The notes: generated by a model from the letters alone, not told the origin. A DNA stretch of 64,000 nucleotides from Candidatus Endonucleibacter bathymodioli (GCA_030674915.1 JASXSV010000003.1:1-64000), one strand, 5' to 3'. Positions 1 through 9,541 are shown, numbered from the stretch's first letter. Made by a program: numbers and translations.

Positions 1-221
1 TACAAACTGTCATTGATTTAGCTGCAGGAACAGCTATAAATAGAAATGTTATGTAATGGATCAGCACCAATCAGCAAGATGCTGTATTTCATTGTCGTGT
101 ATTAATGTCCATCTGGAAGCGTTATTTTTACTAGGAGCGTTAGGAGTTAAAGAAAAAATGAACAACCAGTATTACCTAGGCTATAATTGTTTATCATCAA
201 ATTGAATGAGGAGTATAATTT

Positions 222-1073
222 ATGTTTCCTGCGTATAGGATATACAGAAGTCACAGGCAATCTTTGGTGGCAGTTTTATTTATTTTGTTATGTAGTACTT
301 CCTGGGCTGGAATTGATATAAGTAGCGATGGTAAGGCATTCACGTGCGATAAACTGAAGGAGCAATGGAAGCTAACTTACGCTCTGCCATTTTTTGCGAT
401 GTGCCAAGACATAGCTAATCCATATCTAGCAGATAGTGTCCTTCAGTACCACACCAAACCGAATGTAGGTATTGTAAAAGTTTTGTTGATTTCCATAGAT
501 AATATCACGAAAAATACGACTCTATTTTCTCCTGATATGAGCGAGCCTGCTTTCCTTGTGTACTTAACATCTGGTAGCTCAGACCATGCATGGTTAGCTA
601 TGTCTAGTCTATTTGTATTTAAAAACAAGAGCTCTAGTGGAAAGGATGGTTCTGGTGAGATAAAAGTTGAAATATTAGATGATGGCCAAACTAAAATACC
701 AACAACGTTGTCGTTTCCATGGGTCACAGTACAAACGACATCACCTGAACTATCTTTATCCGCTGGACTACATTTTATAGCAGGAGATAAATCATCTGGC
801 ATTCTTACATATTCTAAAAAAACGTATGAGCAGAGCCCTAGGTATAATTATAAAGTAGAGGGATTGAAGCGAGGAAAGAATATTGGCACGTCTTATGAGT
901 ACTGCGCAAAATGTTTTGGGTCCAATAGGTGGGGGGGGGCAGACATGGACAGTTTGGCATGCATGGATGGTACTCCCCCTACGTATTATACGTGCAGCTG
1001 TCAGGATGTGGTTATAATAGATACCACTTTGTCTTTTTCGTTCCATGTTATTGATGATAGCAAGATAGAATGA
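222..1073 (+). CDS. Hypothetical secreted Cys-containing protein
   Basis: A 283-residue protein of unknown function. The start is supported by a strong Shine-Dalgarno TGAGGAG at 207-213, eight bases before the ATG. The N-terminus has basic residues followed by a hydrophobic stretch (about residues 14-29, ending CSTSWAG) that looks like a Sec signal peptide. The mature part has Cys pairs, CAKC and CSC, near residues 226-260, so disulfides or metal binding are possible. No family is recognised. It stands alone, with tandem repeats and an IS relic downstream, which fits accessory cargo. It may be periplasmic, secreted or surface-bound. Confidence 0.6.
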   Translation: MFPAYRIYRSHRQSLVAVLFILLCSTSWAGIDISSDGKAFTCDKLKEQWKLTYALPFFAMCQDIANPYLADSVLQYHTKPNVGIVKVLLISIDNITKNTTLFSPDMSEPAFLVYLTSGSSDHAWLAMSSLFVFKNKSSSGKDGSGEIKVEILDDGQTKIPTTLSFPWVTVQTTSPELSLSAGLHFIAGDKSSGILTYSKKTYEQSPRYNYKVEGLKRGKNIGTSYEYCAKCFGSNRWGGADMDSLACMDGTPPTYYTCSCQDVVIIDTTLSFSFHVIDDSKIE

Positions 1074-1260
1074 CTAATTAATATGATAAGTAAATGCGTA
1101 CCTAGCTAGTATCTCTTGAATACTAGTAACTGTGAAGAAGGTGTGGGTTCACATAGTAAGTACATTATTTAACTAATTATAAGTAAAGGAAAATGGATTT
1201 TCTGTTACTTGTTTTAGATAAATAATCATTCAAACATCTGTAGAGCAAAATTATAAACAA

Positions 1261-1309
1261 GTCACAAGTCACAAGTCACAAGTCACAAGTCACAAGGCAC
1301 AAGGCATAA
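1261..1309. repeat. Heptanucleotide tandem array, gtcacaa unit
   Basis: Five perfect head-to-tail copies of gtcacaa are followed by two degenerate copies (ggcacaa, ggcataa). No ORF crosses it. A second 7-bp array of different sequence begins eight bases later. Confidence 0.9.
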
Positions 1310-1316
1310 TAACTTC

Positions 1317-1362
1317 GGTTATAGGTTATAGGTTATAGGTTATAGGTTATAGGTTATAGGTT
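1317..1362. repeat. Heptanucleotide tandem array, ataggtt unit
   Basis: Six perfect copies of ataggtt occupy 1321-1362 and are preceded by a partial copy (ggtt). The array is intergenic. Confidence 0.9.
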
Positions 1363-1489
1363 GTAAGAGTCTTATCAATAAGAGTTTTTGAAAGGTTAAA
1401 TGCATAAATTAAAGTTTTGTATGTAGATTTTCGGAGCGTAGGATTGGTGGTTATCTGCCCGTTCCAATAAAACAATATCCCTGGAGCTG

Positions 1490-1790
1490 AAGTGCTGTCA
1501 CCGTGGGTCTTATAACGCAGAGAAAACTCATAGCTACAGTCTGCAGGGGCGTTCGGCAGCGACCAAACTTCACAAAAGAACTGAGGTTAGTAGGCAGGGA
1601 AAGTCCCAGCTAGGCTTAGGATTTACACCGGAGCAAATTGGAGGGCGCATGAAACTTGAGTCTTATAATGGGGCGATTGGTTAACAGACTATTTATCGGC
1701 TAATCAGAAAAAAACAATGGAACTGCCTTCTCCCGAGCAAATGGAAATGCTATCGGCAGCGTCAGGCTACTGAGGCTGGATGAGTATATA
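1490..1790 (+). pseudogene. IS30-family transposase relic
   Basis: Conceptual translation gives pieces such as GFTPEQIGGRMKLESYN and IYRLIRKKQ, typical of the middle of IS30-family transposases. Stops and frameshifts interrupt it and no long ORF survives. The DNA matches the minus-strand relic at 62640-62900 closely, including the GFTPEQI and GRMKLESYN coding stretches, so both derive from one element type. No ends were found. Confidence 0.7.
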
Positions 1791-2182
1791 CCTTACTATT
1801 TTTGGATCTCCAATACTTACGAAACATGCTATTTATTTAAAATTACATTGAAATAATTCCCTCTGCTATAATCTTCCTCCTGATCTTTGACAGCTCATAA
1901 CTCTATTAGCGCTACCATTCCTTCATCTAGTATATAGGCATTAACACCCGTCGCCCTCATACGCACCTATATGCTGCCTTTATGAGCATCATCAGCGATA
2001 TAGATACTTAGAGGGCAGAGTATTATCTCTAAAGAATAACTTTTAAATACTCATGCCTAACTTACTGTTCTGAGCATTGCCATTCTAAATAACCAACATA
2101 CCGAACACAAGAACTATGCCGTAGTGAGCATAACGAGCATCTTGGCAATTCGGATGTTGGCCGCACAGCGAAGATTTAACTA

Positions 2183-3847
2183 TCAATCGGTGTCGCTGGT
2201 CGGTATAGGGTTCTTGAGATATTTATCAATTATTGCTGGTAACGACAAAGAGCTGATCTTATCGCTAAACGATGTGTTACACTCCTTCTTCCATTTCGTG
2301 GCAATGCAGGTGCGTATACTATTTCGAGAATAAGCTAACATACGATCTGGCACCCTTGGGATATTTGGAGCGTTAGATATGGACAAGGCTACTGCATCTA
2401 ATGATGCACAATCTTCTGATGATACTAGCAACCCATCATGGTTTTTTATTTCACGATTAGCACCATGTGCCAACAGACAATCGACAATGCAAAGAATGCC
2501 GTTTTGAGTGGCATAAAGCAAGGCTGTATTTCCTGTGTCATGGTCGACAATATCGATATTAGCGCCATTTCTCAGCAGCATACTGCAGATACGCTCTATT
2601 GCACTGCTTCTTTCTTTAGAGAGAAAATAGTGTTGCGAAGCTATAGCCAATAATGGGGTGAAGCCTTTTTCATTCTTACAATTAACATCAGCCCCCGCAG
2701 TTATCAATGACTCAAATATAGAAACAAAATTTTGAACATTGGTAGTAGTGCTAGGAAGTCTAGAAGCTGCTAGATGCAATGGTCTATTTCCATCTTCATC
2801 TATTTCATTAGGATTAGCGCCTTTTTGTATTAAGAACTGGAGTAATTCATTAGATCCCTTTGAAACTGCTAGATGCAGAAGCGTATAGTTCCGAGCTTTA
2901 AGATAAGCGGCATATTTACCTGAATCTAACAGTTCATCAACTGCTGCGCCAGCTGCCAGCAGTACTTTTACGATAGGATCAGGATCAGAATTTATATGAA
3001 TGGCTAATAGCAGTGGTGTAGATGTACCTTCATTATAATAATTAGGATTGGCTTTGCTATCAAGCAATGCGTTGACTATCTTAATATTCTTATTTAAAAT
3101 TGCCGTCTGCAACGGAGATATGTGACTACCAGGATCATAAGCATGTTTTTGAAGAACGTCACAATCCTGATCGGGTATAATATGCGAGCCAAGACAGTCG
3201 ACTTCCGCTCCAGCCGTCAGCAGGATGTTGACAATATCAAGATGACTACATCTCACGGCCTTATGCAGCGGTGTATTGTTCTTATTGTCATAACTATTAA
3301 CATTTACTCCAGATTCCACCAAAAGATCAATGAGTTTATTATTGCCAGATGGAATTGCAACTGAGAGTAAACCTTCTCCTGATTCGTAAGTATCTGTATG
3401 GCTAACAATATTGTCCCGAATAAACTTGACAATATAGTCATTATTTAAATATGTACATGGCAGAGCTGTAGCATCATTTCCTGTGCTCAGATGCTGAGGA
3501 GCTTTACTTAACTGTAAGATGTTCATTAGCTTGGCATCATTATTTGTAATAGCGATATCAAGTAAACACTCCATAGCGCCTAAGAGAGCACAGTCATCCA
3601 TTTTTTGCACAATATCTAAGAAGCTACCATCGTTATATGTACTGGAATCATGTTTAGTATCACTATTCTGCAAGGTATTGTTTGATGCATCAACGCTATC
3701 AATTAAAGGTGCATCATGATTATTTGGATTCACTTCCAAAATTGCACAACAACTTCCACTATACACACCTGTAATGATACTAAAAAACAATAATAAATCA
3801 ATCAAATGATATGGCTTGGCCAAGCTCTTATGCAAAGCTAAAAACAT
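2183..3847 (-). CDS. Secreted ankyrin-repeat protein, SOCS-box-like tail (copy 1)
   Basis: A 554-residue protein. Residues 1-35 form a signal-peptide-like N-terminus with a hydrophobic core (LLLFFSIITGVYS). Residues from about 170 to 480 are ankyrin repeats with typical NTPLHKAV, HLDIVNILL and GAEVD motifs. The tail (about residues 500-546) reads RMLAYSRNSIR, then SLSLPAIIDKYL, which resembles a eukaryotic SOCS box (BC-box plus Cul5-box), although the BC-box Cys is Ser. Ankyrin plus SOCS box is the architecture of animal ASB proteins. It is paralogous to the next two genes. Function as an exported host-directed effector is inferred; the ankyrin assignment is firm. Confidence 0.85.
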   Translation of the reverse strand: MFLALHKSLAKPYHLIDLLLFFSIITGVYSGSCCAILEVNPNNHDAPLIDSVDASNNTLQNSDTKHDSSTYNDGSFLDIVQKMDDCALLGAMECLLDIAITNNDAKLMNILQLSKAPQHLSTGNDATALPCTYLNNDYIVKFIRDNIVSHTDTYESGEGLLSVAIPSGNNKLIDLLVESGVNVNSYDNKNNTPLHKAVRCSHLDIVNILLTAGAEVDCLGSHIIPDQDCDVLQKHAYDPGSHISPLQTAILNKNIKIVNALLDSKANPNYYNEGTSTPLLLAIHINSDPDPIVKVLLAAGAAVDELLDSGKYAAYLKARNYTLLHLAVSKGSNELLQFLIQKGANPNEIDEDGNRPLHLAASRLPSTTTNVQNFVSIFESLITAGADVNCKNEKGFTPLLAIASQHYFLSKERSSAIERICSMLLRNGANIDIVDHDTGNTALLYATQNGILCIVDCLLAHGANREIKNHDGLLVSSEDCASLDAVALSISNAPNIPRVPDRMLAYSRNSIRTCIATKWKKECNTSFSDKISSLSLPAIIDKYLKNPIPTSDTD

Positions 3848-3973
3848 ACAACTATCTCCAATATATATGTAAAGTTATATTAAACTAAGAAGCGAAAGAT
3901 GCGTATATGTATATGCTAGCTGTTATTCAAAAAGCTGGTAATAGATAAACGGAAAATGCTCCAAGAGTCTACG

Positions 3974-3979
3974 AGTATA
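3974..3979 (-). promoter_or_regulatory. Candidate -10 for ankyrin copy 1
   Basis: TATACT on the minus strand, about 130 bases before the ATG. The same position in copies 2 (6271-6276) and 3 (8434-8439) carries TATACT and TATAAT. Conservation across the duplicated leaders supports a promoter, but no clear -35 box is seen. Confidence 0.35.
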
Positions 3980-4476
3980 GCAGGTGGTTGGGAGTTAATG
4001 ATAATAAATATAAACTAATATTCAGGAGGAATTGGTATATACTTTACCAGAGTTAGATCGCAAATTATTACGAAGCATGCTGTTTCTTTAAAGTTCCATA
4101 GCAATAATTCTGCTGCGATTACCAGCTGGTCATTGGCAACTCATAAATCCATTAGCACTATTATTCGTTTCTCTCTTATAACTAGCGTAATGTTTGGCAA
4201 AGTATATAGTATTAAAGTAGCTACAGTCTGTTTTTATGAGCATCATCAGTGTTATAGTTTTTAGAATAAGACCTAAAGGGTAATTATTAAATACTCAAGG
4301 CCTTAATCACTGTTCTCCGAACTGAAATTCCAAATCATGTTGGAAAAATCTATCCACTTAACTTTAAACTCCAAATAATCAACATGCCTAACACAAGAAC
4401 TATGCCGTAGCCAGCATAATGAACATCCTGGCAATTCGGGTATGGGCACGTTGAAGATTCAAATATCCTGTGATGT

Positions 4477-6144
4477 CTATATATGGTTATTGAGAAAGTA
4501 ATAAAGTAGTTTTGGTACCTTCAAATCATTGATCATCTCACTAAACGATCGTTCCCATTTCGTCTGGTGCTGCTTGATAATAAGGTTGCGAATACTGCTT
4601 CGAGCTATAATTCCTAGCCTAGCTGGTTCTCTTGTAACAAAAGAAGCCTCAGATATTGTCTTTGATATTCTAGGTGCTGCGCACTCTTCTGCTTTCAACC
4701 CAGCAAAATTTTCGATATCACGCATAGCGCCATTTTCCAACAGCAGTGAGACAAAGTCATCGTTGCCGTTTTTAGCGGCATAATGCAAGGCTGTATTTCC
4801 TTTTTTATCGTCCATACTATCGATATCAGCGCCATTGCTCAGCAACATACGGATGATAAGTTTCATTATACTGTTGTGGGCAGAGTTAAGATACTGATGC
4901 TGAACTATAATCATCAATGGGGTTAAGCCACTTGCGTTTTTATAATTAATATTAGCTCCCGCAGCTATCAATATCTCAAATATATAAGGCATACTGTCAA
5001 CATGGCTAGTAATGTCACGAGCTGTCATATGCAACGGTCTTTCCCCCATATAACTATAATTAGGATCAAATCCATCTTGTATTAAAAGTTTGAGGGATTT
5101 AGAATCTCCATTGAAAATTGTTCGGTACAGTTGCAAATCGTCCCGACTACATTTCTTATATTTAGCTCCATTGGAAATTAGAGCATTGATAATTTCAGGC
5201 TTACTAGATCTGAGAACAGCAAAGTTCAAAAGGCTATCAAAATTGCTGAGTTCATTCACATTTGCGCCAGCTTTCAGCAGGGTGTCTACGATAGTATCAG
5301 AGTTTACTTGAATGGCCATTCGCAGTGATGTATATTGACCTTCCTCACAATAATTAGGATTAGCCTTGCTGTCAAGCAATACTTTGACGATCCCTAAATT
5401 ACGCTTTAACACTGCCATCTGCAACGGAGTTATGATATTACAACTACAAAAACCAGATCCAACATCTATGTATGTACGTGAGCTAACACAGTTAACTTCC
5501 GCATCAGCCGCCAGTAGAAGTTTTACAATATCAAGATGACCACATCTCACGGCCTGATGCAGTGGTGTATTGTTATTCTTGTCATAACTATTAACATTTA
5601 CTCCAGCTTCAACCAAAAGGTCAATGAGTTTATTATTGCCAATTGGAATTACAGCCGATAGTAAACCTTCTCCTGATTCGTAAGTACTTGTATGGCTAAC
5701 AATATTGTCCCGAAAAAAGTTGGTAACATAGTTATGATTTAAATCTGCACATTGCAGAGCTGTAGCATCATTTCCTGTGTTCAGGTGGTGAGGAGCTTTA
5801 CTTAATTGTAAGATGTTCATTAGCTTGACATCATTATTTGTAATAGCGATATCAAGTAAGCACTCCATAGCATCTAATAGAGCACAGTCATCCATTTTTT
5901 GCACAATGTCTAAGAAGCTACCATCTTTATATGTATTGGAATTATGCCCAGCAGCACTATCTAGCAAGGTATTGCTTGATTCATCAACGCTATCGATTAA
6001 AGGTGCAGTTTCATAACTATTGGGATCCACTGCCTCAACGGCACAATAACCGCTACTGTAAACACCTGTAATAATACTAAAAAATAACAATAAATAAATC
6101 GAATGATATGGTCTGGCCATGTTCTTGTGTAAAGCTAAAAACAT
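4477..6144 (-). CDS. Secreted ankyrin-repeat protein, SOCS-box-like tail (copy 2)
   Basis: A 555-residue paralogue of the flanking genes. The N-terminal signal peptide has a LLLFFSIITGVYSSGYCA core. Ankyrin repeats run from about residue 170 to 490 (NTPLHQAVRCGHLDIVKLLL, GNTALHYAAKNG). The central part diverges from copies 1 and 3, with a different repeat around residues 300-370. The last 51 residues contain RLGIIARSSIR and then LKVPKLLYYFL, again SOCS-box-like with Ala at the BC-box Cys position. The start ATG and its GGGGACC-containing leader are conserved in position among the three genes. Predicted to be exported; target unknown. Confidence 0.85.
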   Translation of the reverse strand: MFLALHKNMARPYHSIYLLLFFSIITGVYSSGYCAVEAVDPNSYETAPLIDSVDESSNTLLDSAAGHNSNTYKDGSFLDIVQKMDDCALLDAMECLLDIAITNNDVKLMNILQLSKAPHHLNTGNDATALQCADLNHNYVTNFFRDNIVSHTSTYESGEGLLSAVIPIGNNKLIDLLVEAGVNVNSYDKNNNTPLHQAVRCGHLDIVKLLLAADAEVNCVSSRTYIDVGSGFCSCNIITPLQMAVLKRNLGIVKVLLDSKANPNYCEEGQYTSLRMAIQVNSDTIVDTLLKAGANVNELSNFDSLLNFAVLRSSKPEIINALISNGAKYKKCSRDDLQLYRTIFNGDSKSLKLLIQDGFDPNYSYMGERPLHMTARDITSHVDSMPYIFEILIAAGANINYKNASGLTPLMIIVQHQYLNSAHNSIMKLIIRMLLSNGADIDSMDDKKGNTALHYAAKNGNDDFVSLLLENGAMRDIENFAGLKAEECAAPRISKTISEASFVTREPARLGIIARSSIRNLIIKQHQTKWERSFSEMINDLKVPKLLYYFLNNHI

Positions 6145-6270
6145 ACAACGGTCCCCAATAGAAACGTAAAGTTGGATTAAGCTAATAGATGCAAATACGT
6201 CAAAATATATACTAGCTACTATTCAAAATAGCAGGTAATAGATAAGCGAACGATGCATCAAGAGTCTACG

Positions 6271-6276
6271 AGTATA
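6271..6276 (-). promoter_or_regulatory. Candidate -10 for ankyrin copy 2
   Basis: TATACT on the minus strand, in the conserved leader shared with the other two ankyrin genes. No -35 is assigned. Confidence 0.35.
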
Positions 6277-6674
6277 GCAAGTAATTGGGAGTTAATGAGA
6301 ATAAACATAAACTATATTCATGAGTAATTGGTATATACTTTACCAGCGCTAGATCGCAAATCATTACGAAACATACTATTTATTTAAAGTTCCATAGCAA
6401 TAATTCCGTGGCTATGACCTCAGGTTATTGGCAATTCATAACTCCATTAGCGCTACCATTCATTCATATAGTATATAAGCATTAACACCCGCTCCCTAAT
6501 GCGCACCTATACGCTGCCTTTATGAGTATCATCAGCTACATAGATACTAGGAGGGCAGAGTGTTAGCTCTAAATAACCAACATGCCAAACAAAAGGGCTA
6601 TGCTGTAGTCAGCATAACGAGCACCTTGGCAATTCTTATATTGAAACGGCTTAGGTGCAAGTGTACTGTGATGT

Positions 6675-8306
6675 TTATGTAGGGTTAGCGAGAAAGTCTT
6701 TAGTTGCTTGTGGTAATGGCAACTGACGGATCCTATGACTCAACGGTTTGTGCCAATCATTCTGACACTTGTTGATAAAATTGTTACGAATACTGCTTCG
6801 AACTATAATTTGCAGTCTAGTTGGTTTTCTTGTAGCAAGAGAAGCATTAGATATTATCTTAGATATTTTAGGTGCTGCACACTCTTCTGCTGTTAATCCA
6901 GAAAGATTTCCGATATTACGTTTAGCACCATTTTCCAACAGCAATAAGGCTAAGTAATCCTTGCTTATTTCGGCGGCATAATGCAAGGCTGTATTCCCTT
7001 TTTCATCAATAATATCTACATCAGCGCCATTGCTGAACAGCATACTGCAGATACGCTCTATTGCACTGCTAGTTTCTTTAGAGTGAAAATAGTCGTTCGA
7101 AGCTATAGTCAGTAGCGGGGTTAAGCCTTTTTCATTTTTACAATTTACATCAGCCCCCGCAGTTATCAAAGACTCATATATAGAAGCAATAAGTTGAATA
7201 TTGATAACAGTGCTAGAAATTCTAGAAGCTGCTATATGTAATGGTCTATCTCCATCTTCATATATTTCATCAGGATTAGCGCCTTTTTGTATTAAGAACT
7301 GGAGTAATTCATTAGATCCCATTGAAACTGCTAGACGCAGAAGCGTATATTTCCGAGCTTTAACATAAGCGGCATATTTACCTGAATCTAATATTTCATC
7401 CACTGCTGATCCAGCGGTCAGGAGTGCTTTCACGATAGGATCAGATTTTATATGAATGGCTAATAGCAGTGGTGTAGATGTACCATTATTATAATAATTA
7501 GGATTAGCTTTGCTATCAAGCAATACGTTGACGATCTTAATATTCTTATTTAAAATTGCCGTCTGCAACGGAGATATGTGATCACCAGAATCATAAGCTT
7601 TTTCTTGAATCCAGTCATAACCCTGATCTGGTATAATATGCGAGCCAATACAGTCGACTTCCGCTCCAGCCATCAGCAGGGTTTTGACTATATTAAGATG
7701 ACTACATCTCACGGCCTGATGCAGTGGTGTGTTGTTATTATTGTCATAACTATTAACATTTACTCCGGCTCCAATCAAAAGCTCAATGAGTTTATTATTG
7801 CCAGATGGAATTGCAGCCGATAGTAAACCTTCTCCTGATTCGTAAGTGCCTGTATGGCTAACAATATTGTCCCGAAGAAACTTGATAACATGTTCATGAT
7901 TTAAATCTGCACATTGTAGAGCTGTAGCATCATTTCCTGTGCTCAAATGGTAAGGAGCTTTACTTAACTTTAAGATGTTAATTAGATGGTCATCATTATT
8001 TTTAATGGCGATACCAAGTAAGCACTCCATAGCTCCTAATAGAGCACAGTCATCCGTTTTATGTACAAAGCTTAAGAAACTACCATCTTTATATGTATTG
8101 GAATTATGTCCGGCATCACTATCTCGTAAGGTATTGCTTGGGTCATCAACACTATCAAGTAAAGGTGCATCTTCATAACTATTGGGATCCACTGCCTCAA
8201 CGGCACAATAACCACTACTGTAAACACCTGTAATAATACTAAAAAATAATAACAAATAAATCGAATGATATAGTTTGGCCATGCTCTTGTGTAAAGCTAA
8301 AAACAT
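6675..8306 (-). CDS. Secreted ankyrin-repeat protein, SOCS-box-like tail (copy 3)
   Basis: A 543-residue paralogue with a signal peptide and ankyrin repeats. The leader has GGAGAC just upstream of the ATG. Its middle (GSHIIPDQ, DSGKYAAY, IQKGANPDEI) follows copy 1, while its C-terminal third (GNTALHYAAE, LTAEECAAPKISK) follows copy 2, so it is a mosaic. The tail is the best SOCS-box match: RLQIIVRSSIR (compare L-x3-C-x3-I in ASB proteins) and, about 20 residues on, LPLPQATKDFL (compare LPLP..L..YL). Val replaces the BC-box Cys. Likely an exported effector that could recruit a host Elongin/Cullin complex; this is inference. Confidence 0.85.
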   Translation of the reverse strand: MFLALHKSMAKLYHSIYLLLFFSIITGVYSSGYCAVEAVDPNSYEDAPLLDSVDDPSNTLRDSDAGHNSNTYKDGSFLSFVHKTDDCALLGAMECLLGIAIKNNDDHLINILKLSKAPYHLSTGNDATALQCADLNHEHVIKFLRDNIVSHTGTYESGEGLLSAAIPSGNNKLIELLIGAGVNVNSYDNNNNTPLHQAVRCSHLNIVKTLLMAGAEVDCIGSHIIPDQGYDWIQEKAYDSGDHISPLQTAILNKNIKIVNVLLDSKANPNYYNNGTSTPLLLAIHIKSDPIVKALLTAGSAVDEILDSGKYAAYVKARKYTLLRLAVSMGSNELLQFLIQKGANPDEIYEDGDRPLHIAASRISSTVINIQLIASIYESLITAGADVNCKNEKGLTPLLTIASNDYFHSKETSSAIERICSMLFSNGADVDIIDEKGNTALHYAAEISKDYLALLLLENGAKRNIGNLSGLTAEECAAPKISKIISNASLATRKPTRLQIIVRSSIRNNFINKCQNDWHKPLSHRIRQLPLPQATKDFLANPT

Positions 8307-8433
8307 ACAACTGTCTCCAATATAAACGTAAAGTTATATTAAGCTAATTAGATGCAAAGACGTCCAAATATATACTAGCTACTATTCAAAATAGCAGGTA
8401 ATAGATAAGCGAAGGATGCTTCAATAGTTTACG

Positions 8434-8439
8434 ATTATA
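8434..8439 (-). promoter_or_regulatory. Candidate -10 for ankyrin copy 3
   Basis: Consensus TATAAT on the minus strand, at the position equivalent to the TATACT of the other two copies, about 130 bases before the ATG. No convincing -35. Confidence 0.4.
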
Positions 8440-8590
8440 GCAGAGGATTGGGAGTTGATGGGAGTAAATATAAACTAATATTCATAAAGAGTGGGTATGT
8501 ACTTTACCAGCGTTAGATCGCAAATCATTACAAAATATGCTATTTATTTAAAATCACATGGCAATAATTACCTCTGCTAGGATCTCCCTT

Positions 8591-8728
8591 GAGACCTTTG
8601 CACGAGCCTTAATTTTGTTGGTTGGTGAGGAGGCAGTGCATGGAAAGAGATAGTTTATGCTTATAAATTATCGATTGAGTACGTTTTTAATGAAGCCAAC
8701 TGGCAAAATAACAATCGTGCAAAGGTCT
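8591..8728. mobile_element. MITE-like element with IS5-type termini
   Basis: A perfect 14-bp inverted repeat, AGACCTTTGCACGA at 8592-8605 and its complement at 8715-8728, bounds a 138-bp segment too short for a transposase. The same terminal sequence ends the IS5 copies at 41111-43410, 60956-62150 and 63494. The inner flanks are also imperfectly complementary. It interrupts the fourth ankyrin block and may be mobilised in trans by the IS5 transposase. Confidence 0.65.
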
Positions 8729-9541
8729 AGATGCATTAATAATTTTGTTGAGCATCAAGGTAATAAGGTAGTAATTATAGCAAACGGAGATGAAATATTT
8801 CTTAATCAAAAAGATGAGAAAAGACTAAGTCAACTGGATCAAGTTATAGCAGGATAAAGGAAAAAGCAGTAGGGAAAATATTTAAAATGGTTCCTGATGT
8901 TTCTGGCGTGCTGGAGGACTGTATTGAAGTAATTGAGTGTAAGGAGATTAAGTAGTTTTATAAGCAAAACACTGAATCGCTAGTAGAATGCTATGAGATT
9001 GCAAATGATAACAATCTCAGAAGCATAAAGCAGGTTCTTTATGATTTTGAAATGTTATCCAGTTGTCTTTCTAAAGAAGTTAAAGAAAAAATTTGACTGT
9101 TAGAATATTTGCTAAAATATTTCCAATGCTTTCTTTTGAAATTAAAAGTGGGAAGCTGGTTTTGAAAGCCGTCAGGTGCTAAGTGATGACCTCTTGAAGC
9201 TTATTGCAAATGATAACGATAAAGAGTTTAATGAGAAAGTTGGTGATTTTGAGTTGTGTAAAAATGCAGGCTATAAAAGATCAATTTTTGATTCTAGATA
9301 TATTGACCATGTAAAATTTGCTGATAAGTTTGTAAAATTAGAGTACGACATAAAATAAATGGTGGTTTGTTCATTTCAATACCTCTATAAAAATGACGGG
9401 AAGGAGTATCTTAAGCCTGAGTTTATCTGGCTGGGGAAGGTCACTGAGTTACTGGATGAAAAAGTAAATGCTGCAAAAGGAACGCTGAGAGGGTATAGGC
9501 TGGGACATTTTAATGATATATTTAAAAAATCAATGGAGTAA
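8657..9541 (+). pseudogene. Decayed P-loop (KAP-like?) NTPase fragment
   Basis: The first open piece (8657-8857) reads VVIIANGDEI and KRLSQLDQVIAG. The next frame (8862-9095) reads GKIFKMVPDVSGVLEDCIE and NDNNLRSIKQVLYDFEML with two in-frame stops. Further pieces lie at 9176-9358 and 9359-9541, separated by a single stop. The order sensor-like strand, then NNLRSIKQ-type helix, resembles the C-terminal half of KAP/AAA-like ATPases, but I cannot name the family firmly. The Walker A half is missing, probably lost where the MITE lies. At least one frameshift and several stops make it non-functional as one protein. Confidence 0.5.

Larger units (their letters stand above)
1790..8590. repeat. Tandem triplication of ankyrin gene blocks
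   Basis: Three direct blocks begin near 1790, 4041 and 6337, and a truncated fourth begins near 8501. Each complete block carries a non-coding 3' segment, one ankyrin gene on the minus strand, and its leader/promoter region. The shared landmark is actttaccag followed by a gatcgcaaat-like run at 4041, 6337 and 8501; it is more diverged at 1790. Period is about 2.2-2.3 kb. Divergence between blocks shows the duplications are not recent. The fourth block stops at the IS5-type terminus at 8591. Confidence 0.8.

Noticed and set aside
1261..1362. Possible CRISPR array
   Set aside because: The repeats are direct tandem heptamers without spacers, and no cas gene is nearby.
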